Below are positions 1 to 6,514 of a DNA stretch of 6,814 nucleotides, piece after piece; position 1 is the first letter of the stretch; every line of letters begins with the position of its first letter. The notes beneath the pieces are model-generated. The model had not been told where the DNA came from. It did not search any database and worked only from the letters and a program-made list of their open reading frames with translations. The stretch spans positions 1-6,814 of the forward strand of contig JBIIJL010000095.1 in NCBI GenBank assembly GCA_044233795.1, written 5' to 3'. The translations under genes were made by a program, and so were the position numbers. The DNA comes from JBIIJL01 sp044233795 (GTDB taxonomy: Bacteria; Pseudomonadota; Gammaproteobacteria; Legionellales; Legionellaceae).

Positions 1-472
1 TAGGTACATATTTGCCTTGCATTGCTGCGGCCAAGGCAGCTTTAGCAGCGGTTTCAGAGCTGTTCCCAAAAATAGGGAATTCCTTGTACACAACACGTAA
101 GTTATTGTCTTTTTTGGTTAATTTATCAACCACTGTCGCCATATGTTTACAGTGAATACATTGATAATCAAAGAACTCCACAAGTGTTACACCTGCTTTT
201 GGGCTACCAACACTGGTTAACTCGCCACTGAGCAAATCTTTCGCATTATCAGAGATAGCAGATTTTGCCTGGTCTTGTAATTTATGTTGCTGCTTTTCTT
301 GCAACACTTGTGATACTTCAAGCAAAACTTCAGGATGCCCCACCAAATAATCATGAACTCTTTGATCAAATTGTTTTTGATCATCTGCCGAAGTAATATC
401 TGCTGACAAGACCACTGGTGAGAACACTAATGCAGCAAGCGTCCCTGCCGTTAACAAATACCTGTTTTTCAC
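1..472 (-). CDS. Com1/DsbA2-like periplasmic thiol-disulfide oxidoreductase (3' end missing)
   Basis: Thioredoxin-fold disulfide oxidoreductase expected to act in the periplasm on cysteines of exported proteins. The visible part is 157 codons, and the C-terminal portion, including the cis-proline loop, lies beyond the window edge. Residues 1-24 form a signal peptide (KNR, a hydrophobic stretch, then a VLSA cleavage-like site). Residues 35-80 are a charged helical region with DYLVGHPEVLLEVSQ, typical of the N-terminal helix in Com1/DsbA2 proteins of Coxiella and Legionella. The thioredoxin domain starts near 88 and carries FFDYQCIHCKHM, with active-site cysteines C105 and C108. The VVYKEFPIFG segment at 127-136 also matches the family. 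The start is GTG at 472-470. AGGGG lies 6 bases upstream, and no in-frame ATG occurs before residue 111. The family is clear; whether it works as an oxidase or isomerase cannot be decided from this fragment. Confidence 0.9.
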   Translation of the reverse strand, partial: MKNRYLLTAGTLAALVFSPVVLSADITSADDQKQFDQRVHDYLVGHPEVLLEVSQVLQEKQQHKLQDQAKSAISDNAKDLLSGELTSVGSPKAGVTLVEFFDYQCIHCKHMATVVDKLTKKDNNLRVVYKEFPIFGNSSETAAKAALAAAMQGKYVP

Positions 473-483
473 ATGCTTCCCCT
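470..483 (-). promoter_or_regulatory. Ribosome binding site and start-stop overlap of the DsbA-like gene
   Basis: On the minus strand AGGGG (483-479) is followed by AGC and then ATGTGA. An ATG (474-472) is immediately followed by TGA. The real start, GTG, begins at the last base of that ATG. The Shine-Dalgarno spacing is 4 bases to the ATG and 6 to the GTG. The arrangement is seen directly; any effect on translation is inference. Confidence 0.6.
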
Positions 484-509
484 AGAAAATTTTAGATGTT
501 CGGAGAGGA

Positions 510-538
510 ACCCTAGCATTTGCTTCAATAAAATTCAA
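510..538 (-). promoter_or_regulatory. Putative sigma-70 promoter of the DsbA-like gene
   Basis: On the minus strand, TTGAAT (538-533) and TAGGGT (515-510) are separated by 17 bases. A TG one base before the -10 box makes it an extended -10. Transcription would start near 503, leaving a leader of about 30 bases before the GTG. This suggests the DsbA-like gene can be transcribed separately from the flavoprotein gene upstream. The -10 box is a poor match to consensus. Confidence 0.4.
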
Positions 539-608
539 GATACCAGGCAAACGCATTGCGACTGTGACTCATGTTCTTTATGATCTGTCATAGACAAAGA
601 CCAACCAT

Positions 609-1793
609 TTAGACAACTTGACCCGCTGCCCATCCAGAAGACCAAGCCCATTGGAAGTTGTATCCACCCAACCAACCTGTTACATCAAGTACCTCACCGA
701 TAAAATATAATCCTGGTGCAGTTTTTACCTCCATGGTTTGTGAAGAAAGAGCATTGGTATCAATTCCGCCTAAGGTCACTTCTGCGGTGCGATAACCCTC
801 CGTGCCATTTGGTTTTATACGCCATTGTTTCACTCTATGTTGAATATTGATCAATTGTTGTTCAGATAAATGCTGCAATTCTTTATTTAACACATCCTCG
901 GCGAAAAATGTACCAACCACGCGTTTAGGAAGGACTTCAGACATACATTGTTTTAAGCGAGTACGCGGTTCTTCACGTTTTTGCTCTAATAGACTATTAA
1001 TCCATTGATCTTCTGGATCAAAATCTATCAGTAATTCCTCACCACCCTTCCAATAAGAAGAAATTTGCAGTATTGCAGGGCCACTTAGACCGCGATGGGT
1101 AAACAGCATATCTAACTCAAAGGCTTGTTCTTGACATCGCACCCGGCAAGGCACAGAAATCCCGGAGAGCAGACTTAACTGTGATTTGTCTTCAGGTTGT
1201 AAAGTAAACGGTACAAGCCCCGCCCGGGTAGGCAACACGTTTATACCAAATTGTGCAGCAAGTTGATATCCATAAGGACTCGCACCCATAGTGGGAATAG
1301 ATAATCCACCTGTTGCAACGACCAGCGACTTGCAGGAAAGCAACTCCCCTGAGTCCAATATTAAATCAAAGGTTTGCCCCGATGCCACTACATGGTTAAT
1401 TTTAGTCTTAAGGCGAATACTGACCTCTGATTCCTCACAAAGCCCAACAAGCATCCCCACAATATCCGATGATTTATTATCACAAAACAATTGGCCATGA
1501 GATTTTTCATGAAAAGAAATACCATGATGTTTAACCAGATCAATAAAGTCGAAAGATGAGTAGCGTTTTAAAGCAGATTTACAAAAATGCGGATTTTGTG
1601 AGATATAATGTTCTGCATCAACAATGTAGTTAGTAAAATTACACCGCCCACCACCTGACATTAGAATTTTTTTTCCAATCTTATTCGCATGATCGATGAT
1701 TAAAACCCTGCGACCTCTCTGACTTGCTTCAATAGCACACATTAATCCTGCAGCACCAGCGCCTATAATAATGACATCAGGGTTTTTCATCAC
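609..1793 (-). CDS. yhiN: HI0933/YhiN (BaiN-like) family FAD-dependent oxidoreductase
   Basis: Cytoplasmic flavoprotein of the HI0933/YhiN family, annotated in many genomes as an NAD(P)/FAD-dependent oxidoreductase or aminoacetone oxidase-like protein. The physiological substrate is not settled. The N-terminus has the FAD-binding Rossmann motif GAGAAG at residues 11-16. The family signature SGGGRCNFTN lies at 46-55, ATGG at 160-163, FTHRGLSGPA at 231-240 and AEVTLGGI at 337-344. The C-terminal FAD-contact block GLYFIGEVLDVTG followed by WLGGYNFQWAWSSG spans 361-387. At 394 residues it is full length for the family. It begins with adjacent GTG (1793) and ATG (1790) codons. A weak AGAG lies 9 bases before the GTG, so GTG is marginally preferred, but ATG is equally possible. 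It lies 29 bases behind the cysteine peptidase gene and is probably read through from it, because no terminator or strong promoter is visible between them. Confidence 0.93.
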   Translation of the reverse strand: MMKNPDVIIIGAGAAGLMCAIEASQRGRRVLIIDHANKIGKKILMSGGGRCNFTNYIVDAEHYISQNPHFCKSALKRYSSFDFIDLVKHHGISFHEKSHGQLFCDNKSSDIVGMLVGLCEESEVSIRLKTKINHVVASGQTFDLILDSGELLSCKSLVVATGGLSIPTMGASPYGYQLAAQFGINVLPTRAGLVPFTLQPEDKSQLSLLSGISVPCRVRCQEQAFELDMLFTHRGLSGPAILQISSYWKGGEELLIDFDPEDQWINSLLEQKREEPRTRLKQCMSEVLPKRVVGTFFAEDVLNKELQHLSEQQLINIQHRVKQWRIKPNGTEGYRTAEVTLGGIDTNALSSQTMEVKTAPGLYFIGEVLDVTGWLGGYNFQWAWSSGWAAGQVV

Positions 1794-1822
1794 AAATCAT
1801 ATCTCTGTTGCAAGCATTGTCC

Positions 1823-2914
1823 CTAGATTTCAGTTGATGAAATACGAAATACTTCAAATGCTAATAATTTAAAATAGTCATATGACATATAAAAATCCCC
1901 ACTATTTCCAGCATAGCTACCCCAGGAGTTACGCAACGTTAATAACCCCTTATGTTTTTGCCCTTTATTATCAACTACCACGGCGTCATTATCATAACCT
2001 GTAATGATAATAGCATGTGCCGCCCGTGTTTTTTTTACATCACGCAATACATCCGTTGTTAAAAGCCAAGTATCTGGATAGATCCACGTTTTGTACTTAG
2101 CAACTGCTCCTACTGACCCCAAGTCAGGATTTGGTATCAGAAACGCCATAACAAGCCTATCTTTCTTCTGAATTGCCTCTTTTACTTCATTGAGTGTAGT
2201 AACTGGATCCCTTGCATGAAAAACATCAGACCAATTCACAGTTGGACCAAAAACCGGCTCGCTTTTAGATCTAAATTCCTCAGGATCCATCATAGCATTT
2301 ACATCAATTTGAGAATATGCTGGATATTTAGTTAAACCACCACAACCTAATTTCTTTTGAGTGTTCTGATTTACAATGCCATATGCTTCTATCCGATGGA
2401 TAGTAGAAAGAACAGATGCACCATTCCAACCACTCGGACCATAGCCTTGTTTTTGTAGATAACTGCCCAGTTGCAAGCTACAAATCTGGCTAACATAATC
2501 TCCTTTACCAAGCGATGCATCAATTGTGCCCGAAACAGCGAAAAGAGCACATGTCCCGTGTTTACCTTGATCTAATACAGGTACTTTATTCATACCCACT
2601 TGATATTTTCCACTTGCCGAGGTATTTAGCATACCTTGGGCAGAACTTGAAAGAAGCTTACGTTCTTTTAAAGCATCCTCAGCCTCATTTGCTAAACGCT
2701 CGATTTCCTCAACTGACAACTCCACTCGAAGTAGCTGTATTATTTTTTCATTGTTCTTTTCATTAGAATTAAGAAGCTTTGAGTTTGAGTCAGAATTTGA
2801 TTGTTTCATGATTTGCTCTATTGAGCCCACAACAGAGATGGCTTCAGCAAAACTACCCCTGTTAACGAATATTATTAGGATAGCAACTACAATAAATAGC
2901 CTTTTACCTTTCAT
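1823..2914 (-). CDS. Secreted papain-like (C1A family) cysteine peptidase with pro-region
   Basis: Predicted exported cysteine protease. Numbering here runs from the first upstream ATG at 2929. All four C1A catalytic positions are visible: oxyanion glutamine Q121 and nucleophile C127 in LDQGKHGTCALF, histidine H305 in AAHAIIITGYD, and asparagine N334 in LRNSWG. A signal peptide (KGKRLFIVVAILIIFVNRGSFAEA) ends near residue 30. Residues 31-115 are a polar, helix-rich stretch (LSVEEIERLANEAEDALKER) that fits an inhibitory propeptide. The nucleophile motif is CALF rather than papain's CWAF, and C196-GG resembles the conserved C-x-G-G element. I start at the ATG at 2914 because GGGG lies 9 bases ahead and it gives a normal MKGKR signal-peptide start. 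ATGs at 2929 and 2923 are in frame but less well placed. From established knowledge, L. pneumophila secretes a C1-like peptidase (Lpg2622); orthology with it was not tested. Host versus nutritional role is unknown. Confidence 0.88.
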   Translation of the reverse strand: MKGKRLFIVVAILIIFVNRGSFAEAISVVGSIEQIMKQSNSDSNSKLLNSNEKNNEKIIQLLRVELSVEEIERLANEAEDALKERKLLSSSAQGMLNTSASGKYQVGMNKVPVLDQGKHGTCALFAVSGTIDASLGKGDYVSQICSLQLGSYLQKQGYGPSGWNGASVLSTIHRIEAYGIVNQNTQKKLGCGGLTKYPAYSQIDVNAMMDPEEFRSKSEPVFGPTVNWSDVFHARDPVTTLNEVKEAIQKKDRLVMAFLIPNPDLGSVGAVAKYKTWIYPDTWLLTTDVLRDVKKTRAAHAIIITGYDNDAVVVDNKGQKHKGLLTLRNSWGSYAGNSGDFYMSYDYFKLLAFEVFRISSTEI

Positions 2915-2955
2915 TATAATCATCCCCATTCCCGTTTCTAATGGCTACTATGCAA

Positions 2956-2983
2956 ATTTTAAATCATTAAAAAACACCATCAA
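2956..2983 (-). promoter_or_regulatory. Putative promoter of the cysteine peptidase gene
   Basis: On the minus strand, TTGATG (2983-2978) and TAAAAT (2961-2956) are separated by 16 bases in a very AT-rich stretch (about 2941-3005). A start site near 2949 would leave a leader of about 35 bases. The TAAAAT box matches consensus at 5 of 6 positions. AT-rich sequence makes chance matches common. No operator repeat is recognisable. Confidence 0.45.
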
Positions 2984-3105
2984 TTTATTATATATTTTTT
3001 AACCTAACTGATTCTGTTACTTACAATATAGCCCAATTACTATGAAAGTTACTCTGCACATAACAGATGTTTTTGTCATGTACAGAGTGAAAGATGAATT
3101 GCATA

Positions 3106-3134
3106 TTGACAACAAACCTCTGATAAGGCATGAT
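3106..3134 (+). promoter_or_regulatory. Promoter of rpsT
   Basis: A perfect -35 box TTGACA (3106-3111) is separated by 17 bases from CATGAT (3129-3134), which matches the -10 consensus at 4 of 6 positions. Transcription would begin near 3141, giving a leader of about 32 bases rich in TTTG repeats. An overlapping alternative, TTGCAT (3099-3104) with TGATAA (3121-3126) at 16 bases, may act as a second promoter. This is as expected for a highly expressed ribosomal protein gene. Confidence 0.6.
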
Positions 3135-3172
3135 CCAGATTCTTTGTTTGTTTGTATCTGTGGAGATAGTAA

Positions 3173-3439
3173 GTGGCAAATATTAAGTCGGCAATAAAAC
3201 GCGCCAGACAAAACATCAAGCGGAGACAGCACAACGCAGCTGCGCGTTCAATGTACCGCACATATATTAAAAATGTTCTTAAAGCTGTTGAAACCGGCGA
3301 TCAAGAGGCCGCTCGTGCTGCTTATTCAAAAGCACAACCTATCATAGATAAAGCAATGAACAAAGGTTTATTGCACAAGAACAAAGCTGCACGAATTAAA
3401 AGCCGCCTGAGTGCCCGAGTAAAAGCCATGGCTGCCTGA
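3173..3439 (+). CDS. rpsT: 30S ribosomal protein S20
   Basis: Primary 16S rRNA-binding protein of the small subunit. The 88-residue length, N-terminal MANIKSAIKRARQ and the very basic helical composition (RRQHNAAARSMYRTYIKNV, HKNKAARIKSRLSARVKA) are diagnostic for S20. The start is GTG, with GGAG (3162-3165) 7 bases upstream. A non-ATG start recalls E. coli rpsT, which uses UUG and is autoregulated at translation; similar control here is inference only. It has its own promoter and its own terminator, so it is monocistronic and divergent from the peptidase gene. Confidence 0.98.
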   Translation: MANIKSAIKRARQNIKRRQHNAAARSMYRTYIKNVLKAVETGDQEAARAAYSKAQPIIDKAMNKGLLHKNKAARIKSRLSARVKAMAA

Positions 3440-3473
3440 TCCAGCGTTTCCGTCGCTCTAAGTCCGTAAACAC

Positions 3474-3510
3474 CCGAACCGATCTTTATCGGTTCGGTTC
3501 TATATAAAAA
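3474..3510 (+). terminator. Rho-independent terminator of rpsT
   Basis: A perfect 10-bp stem CCGAACCGAT (3474-3483) pairs with ATCGGTTCGG (3488-3497) around a CTTT loop, followed by the broken T-rich tract TTCTATAT. It starts 34 bases after the rpsT stop codon. The weak U-tract lowers certainty about efficiency, but the hairpin is unmistakable. Confidence 0.82.
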
Positions 3511-3625
3511 TTATTCATTAATAAATCACCCATTGTTATCCAAAAATAGTATCCGAAAACTTAACCATCGCTGTTACACCGCAGCTTAAAATAAAGATGA
3601 TCTTTGTAATCAACTTGATGTAGAC

Positions 3626-3652
3626 TTTGCAAATCTAGGAGTCACTTATAAT
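3626..3652 (+). promoter_or_regulatory. Possible promoter of the 447-residue gene
   Basis: A consensus TATAAT (3647-3652) lies 40 bases before the ATG at 3692. The best -35 partner is TTTGCA (3626-3631) at a short 15-base spacing. It would give a leader of about 30 bases. The gap between the rpsT terminator and this gene (about 3511-3691) otherwise shows no gene, no clear direct repeat and no recognisable regulator site; I looked for tandem TTAA-type PmrA and GTAAA-type CpxR elements without success. Confidence 0.35.
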
Positions 3653-3677
3653 TGACCTTGATGTGCCATTCACAATA

Positions 3678-3685
3678 AAGGAGGT
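3678..3685 (+). promoter_or_regulatory. Perfect Shine-Dalgarno sequence fixing the start of the 447-residue gene
   Basis: AAGGAGGT complements the 16S rRNA 3' end over eight bases and ends 6 bases before the ATG at 3692 (7 from the last G). An in-frame TTG at 3689 is too close, so the ATG is chosen. This is the strongest ribosome binding site in the window and implies efficient translation when transcribed. Confidence 0.8.
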
Positions 3686-3691
3686 AAGTTG

Positions 3692-5035
3692 ATGCCCATA
3701 CGTTTTGAGCAAGAACATTTTACAAGCGATGTGACTCAGTTGATAAGCCACATCTATACAGCTATTAACAATCAAGACCGCCCTATCATCATAAAACAAC
3801 TTCTTAATTTAGAAGAAGAACTGGTGCGCATGTACCGAAGTAGAGAGGACTTTACATTCGCACAAGCTAAAATTCGCGCACAAGAAGTATACCTTGCTCT
3901 CATACAAAGTTTTGTTCATTATGTTTGTCAAAATATACAAACCGGTCATCCAGAACACTTGTGTAATATTCTTACAAGTCAAGCTGAAAACCTATTTTTT
4001 GTTGATCTCTTTTATGAAGTAGGCCCCTCACATGGGGTTCTCTGGCTTGATGAAAATGAGGAAATCTCACTTTTGGAGGCAGTTGAGCTCCGAGGGTTTG
4101 GAACGTTAATGCAGCAACTCGTTAACCAAGCTATTTTGGCAATTGCCAAAGATACGCACCAGGAAGAAACGAGACCTTTAAAAGCTTTCTTACATCTTAT
4201 TGAAATTAAAAGAGAATTGCTTATCCATGTAAATGCCAAACTCAGTATCCACTGGAACAAACATGAGGAGAGACTCAACAAAAGCTGGCAAAGATTGTTA
4301 TTATCTTTCTATGAGTTGAAAATCACCGATCCACAGCAACAACTTCTACTAGTCAGCCAAAGACTACCCCTGTCCGGTAAAGAGCGTGAATCTCTAGTCA
4401 AATGGTTAGAAAGACTGAGCTCTGAAGTCACATCGCTCCTTATCTCGTTTCCAGACCCCATTGTTAGACAAAGCCTAATTGATAAAGAGAGAGCATTACA
4501 ACAAGCAACCCCTAGTGCCAGAGCTCCCGAAGATCCCATGTGCTTTTTGGTTGATCGACATCCATATTTTTTAAGCTCTATTCAACGTTTGCAACATCCC
4601 ACTGAACGAACAATTATCAGCCCCATTTTACATAAATCAATCCCCGTAGAGACTTTACCCTCGAATACTTTGCAAGCGCTCTATCATTTATCGCAAAATA
4701 TATTGAATATCAAACAATATGTCTTAGTGAATGAAACCATTAGTCTCGAGGACATAGGTAAACTTGCCTTCTCATTACGAGGACATATGCCAAGAGCTCA
4801 AATCCACACACCCATTGCACCACCAGTGCTTGCAGGCACTCCAAGTCCTATAGCTCATCCTGCAGCTCCCCCTAACGCTCCCCAACGAAGAGCTACTGGA
4901 CGAACTCTGTCAAGAGACGCATTCTGGCAGACACCGATGGAAAGTGGAGACTCGGCATCTCATACAACGCCCCCGCCCCCCTACGATGCTCCTGCATACC
5001 CCACTCCCGGCGGGCCATCACTCCACCACGACTAG
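3692..5035 (+). CDS. Unrecognised 447-residue protein, helical body with proline-rich PPPY tail; candidate effector
   Basis: I do not recognise a family. Residues 1-365 read as a soluble, mostly alpha-helical body with no signal peptide or membrane segment. Strongly helical stretches include LLNLEEELVRMYRSREDFTF (37-56), IEIKRELLIHVNAKLSIHWNK (170-190) and WQRLLLSFYELK (199-210). From about 372 the composition changes to proline, alanine, threonine and serine, and looks disordered. It contains HTPIAPPVLAGTPSPIAHPAA (372-392) and TTPPPPYDAPAYPTPGGP (425-442). The PPPY at 428-431 fits the PPxY consensus bound by WW domains of eukaryotic NEDD4-type ubiquitin ligases. QRRATGRTLS (398-407) contains basic kinase-like sites. 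Lack of a Sec signal plus a eukaryote-like tail is consistent with a Dot/Icm-type substrate, but there is no glutamate-rich C-terminal block, so this is a hypothesis. The proC start follows 27 bases later, suggesting cotranscription. The coding frame is well supported by length and the perfect ribosome binding site. Confidence 0.85.
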   Translation: MPIRFEQEHFTSDVTQLISHIYTAINNQDRPIIIKQLLNLEEELVRMYRSREDFTFAQAKIRAQEVYLALIQSFVHYVCQNIQTGHPEHLCNILTSQAENLFFVDLFYEVGPSHGVLWLDENEEISLLEAVELRGFGTLMQQLVNQAILAIAKDTHQEETRPLKAFLHLIEIKRELLIHVNAKLSIHWNKHEERLNKSWQRLLLSFYELKITDPQQQLLLVSQRLPLSGKERESLVKWLERLSSEVTSLLISFPDPIVRQSLIDKERALQQATPSARAPEDPMCFLVDRHPYFLSSIQRLQHPTERTIISPILHKSIPVETLPSNTLQALYHLSQNILNIKQYVLVNETISLEDIGKLAFSLRGHMPRAQIHTPIAPPVLAGTPSPIAHPAAPPNAPQRRATGRTLSRDAFWQTPMESGDSASHTTPPPPYDAPAYPTPGGPSLHHD

Positions 5036-5062
5036 TTAAGGCTTGCAAAAGGAATACACTTC

Positions 5063-5845
5063 ATGAACATTAGTTTTATAGGCTTTGGTCACCTGGCCAA
5101 AGCCATGTGCAAAGGCCTATCTATCACTGAAAACGACTGGGTCCGAGCCGCCTCACCATCACTACCCCAACACACCACGGCACTGACCCTGCAAACATTT
5201 AATGATAACGCTTGCGTCCTACCTGATGCAGAGATCTTAATTCTTGCAGTCAAGCCGAATCAAATGAACCAAGTTCTCATAGAAATCTTACCCCTACTAC
5301 CCCCCAATCTTTTGCTCGTTTCAGTCGCCGCTGGCATAAGCTTGTCATGGTTTGAAAAAATAGCACCAAATATCGCAGTTGTGCGCGCAATGCCCAATAT
5401 TGGAGCCGCGCATGCAAGATCTGCAACTCCTCTCATCGCAAATGCATGGGTAAGTGCTCATCAAAAAACTATCGCCGAAGCATTTTTTCAACGACTAGGT
5501 ATCACACATTGGGTCACACGTGAAAGTGACATTGACATATTCACAGCTTTATCAGGCAGTGGCCCTGCTTATGTACTTTTGTTAATGGAAGCGATGGCTC
5601 ATACCGCCACTCAATTAGGGATCGATCAAGAAGTTGCTTTAACTTTCACAATACAAACTGCAAAAGGTGCGTTAAGCTTAGCTTCGGAGTTAGGAGCAAA
5701 CTTAAGTCAGTTAAGGCGGCAGGTCACCTCACCTGGAGGAACAACCGCTGCTGCAATCAACGTCTTTTCTGAGCGAGGGTTTGATTCAATAGTAGAAGAA
5801 GCAATCACTGCTGCGGTTATTCGGGCACGTGAATTAGAACGGTGA
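5063..5845 (+). CDS. proC: Pyrroline-5-carboxylate reductase
   Basis: Catalyses the last step of proline synthesis, reducing 1-pyrroline-5-carboxylate with NAD(P)H in the cytoplasm. The N-terminal Rossmann motif is FIGFGHLA (5-12), followed by LAVKP (61-65), VRAMPN (107-112), the substrate-binding ALSGSGPAYV (162-171) and the family signature QVTSPGGTTAAAI (220-232). The 260-residue length is normal for the family and slightly shorter than the E. coli enzyme. The start is ATG with AAAAGGA about 9 bases upstream. It lies between the unrecognised 447-residue gene (27-base gap) and yggT, a conserved proC-yggT neighbourhood in gammaproteobacteria. No separate promoter is evident in the 27-base gap. 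Confidence 0.97.
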   Translation: MNISFIGFGHLAKAMCKGLSITENDWVRAASPSLPQHTTALTLQTFNDNACVLPDAEILILAVKPNQMNQVLIEILPLLPPNLLLVSVAAGISLSWFEKIAPNIAVVRAMPNIGAAHARSATPLIANAWVSAHQKTIAEAFFQRLGITHWVTRESDIDIFTALSGSGPAYVLLLMEAMAHTATQLGIDQEVALTFTIQTAKGALSLASELGANLSQLRRQVTSPGGTTAAAINVFSERGFDSIVEEAITAAVIRARELER

Positions 5846-5859
5846 TGTCAGGAGAACAT

Positions 5860-6435
5860 ATGTTAGGGTTGGTCGAAGTTGGCTATTTTATATTTGCATT
5901 ATTTTTTAGTTTAATTGCCTTTATCTTATGGGCCCGCATTGCTTTACGTTATTACAAAGTAAGCCCCCTACATCCAATGGCTCAATCCATTTATGCCCTA
6001 ACAAATCCCATCATACTGCCATTGACGCATAAATTTACAGCACATAAACCCAGACCCAATCGTTACGATTGGCCCTGTTTTTCTGTGTTGGTGCTGGTCG
6101 AGTTACTCAAATTTATTGCTATAGGATCGTTGATGTATGGCATACATTTGCCCTTAAGTTTTGTGCCTTTGTATACCCTAGCTGACTTGATTGTGCAGCC
6201 TTGTAATTTACTCTTTTATGCCATACTCATTCGTGTCATCATGAGTTTTGCTAATCCCACGTGGCACCATCCCATAAGCCTCTTGATTCAAGTCATCACA
6301 GACCCTCTGTTGCGAATAGGTCGGCGCATCATCCCTGATATTTCAGGTTTTGACTTTTCGCCCTACATCATGATGGTAATACTAAAAGTCATTTCGATAT
6401 TCATTAGTACATCTCTACCCTTACACCTCATTTGA
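5860..6435 (+). CDS. yggT: YggT family integral membrane protein
   Basis: Inner-membrane protein of the YggT family, commonly found next to proC; a role in osmotic or ion homeostasis has been proposed in E. coli, but its function is not firmly known. From the ATG at 5860 it is 191 residues, close to the E. coli length. Two YGGT repeats are visible: ARIALRYYKVSPLHPMAQSIYALTNPIILPL (about 25-55) and IRVIMSFANP through VITDPLLRIGRRIIPDISGFDFSPYI (about 124-170). Hydrophobic segments lie at about 6-28, 72-95, 102-130 and 165-188. I start at ATG 5860 because AGGAG (5850-5854) is 5 bases ahead. Upstream in-frame GTG (5842) and ATG (5845) overlap the proC stop but lack a placed Shine-Dalgarno. It is 14 bases from proC and almost certainly cotranscribed with it. 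Confidence 0.93.
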   Translation: MLGLVEVGYFIFALFFSLIAFILWARIALRYYKVSPLHPMAQSIYALTNPIILPLTHKFTAHKPRPNRYDWPCFSVLVLVELLKFIAIGSLMYGIHLPLSFVPLYTLADLIVQPCNLLFYAILIRVIMSFANPTWHHPISLLIQVITDPLLRIGRRIIPDISGFDFSPYIMMVILKVISIFISTSLPLHLI

Positions 6436-6455
6436 CCTACATTTTGAAATGTAGG
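6436..6455 (+). terminator. Hairpin directly after yggT, possible weak terminator
   Basis: CCTACATT (6436-6443) pairs perfectly with AATGTAGG (6448-6455) around a TTGA loop, beginning at the base after the yggT stop codon. No T-tract follows (GGAAAATTTG), so it is not a standard Rho-independent terminator. It may stabilise the mRNA 3' end or act as an attenuating or Rho-assisted stop. The hairpin is seen directly; the role is uncertain. Confidence 0.35.
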
Positions 6456-6514
6456 GGAAAATTTGAAGCATGATAGCTATACTAAGTACTAGATGAGTTT
6501 TATTGTGGGCTGAT

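Noticed and set aside
1291..1500. Plus-strand open frame opposite the YhiN-family gene
   Set aside because: It lies antisense to a gene with complete family motifs, and nothing supports expression.
2515..3002. Two plus-strand open frames opposite the cysteine peptidase gene
   Set aside because: They mirror a well-supported minus-strand gene and show no family motif or ribosome binding site.
3042..3197. Small plus-strand open frame of 51 codons running from an ATG into the start of rpsT
   Set aside because: It has no Shine-Dalgarno sequence, contains the rpsT promoter and overlaps rpsT out of frame, so it is most likely accidental.
3017..3261. Minus-strand open frames across the rpsT leader and 5' end
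   Set aside because: They are antisense to rpsT and its promoter, with no recognisable protein features.
3540..3600. CTTAAC and CTTAAA in the 447-residue gene's upstream region as a PmrA-type tandem site
   Set aside because: The two elements are about 25 bases apart, not the near-11-base tandem spacing expected, and are too far from the likely -10.
3652..3684. TTGACC followed by TAAAGG as a second promoter for the 447-residue gene
   Set aside because: The -10 would overlap the Shine-Dalgarno sequence and leave almost no leader.
4012..4539. Two minus-strand open frames inside the 447-residue gene
   Set aside because: They are serine- and cysteine-rich shadow translations of the real plus-strand frame.
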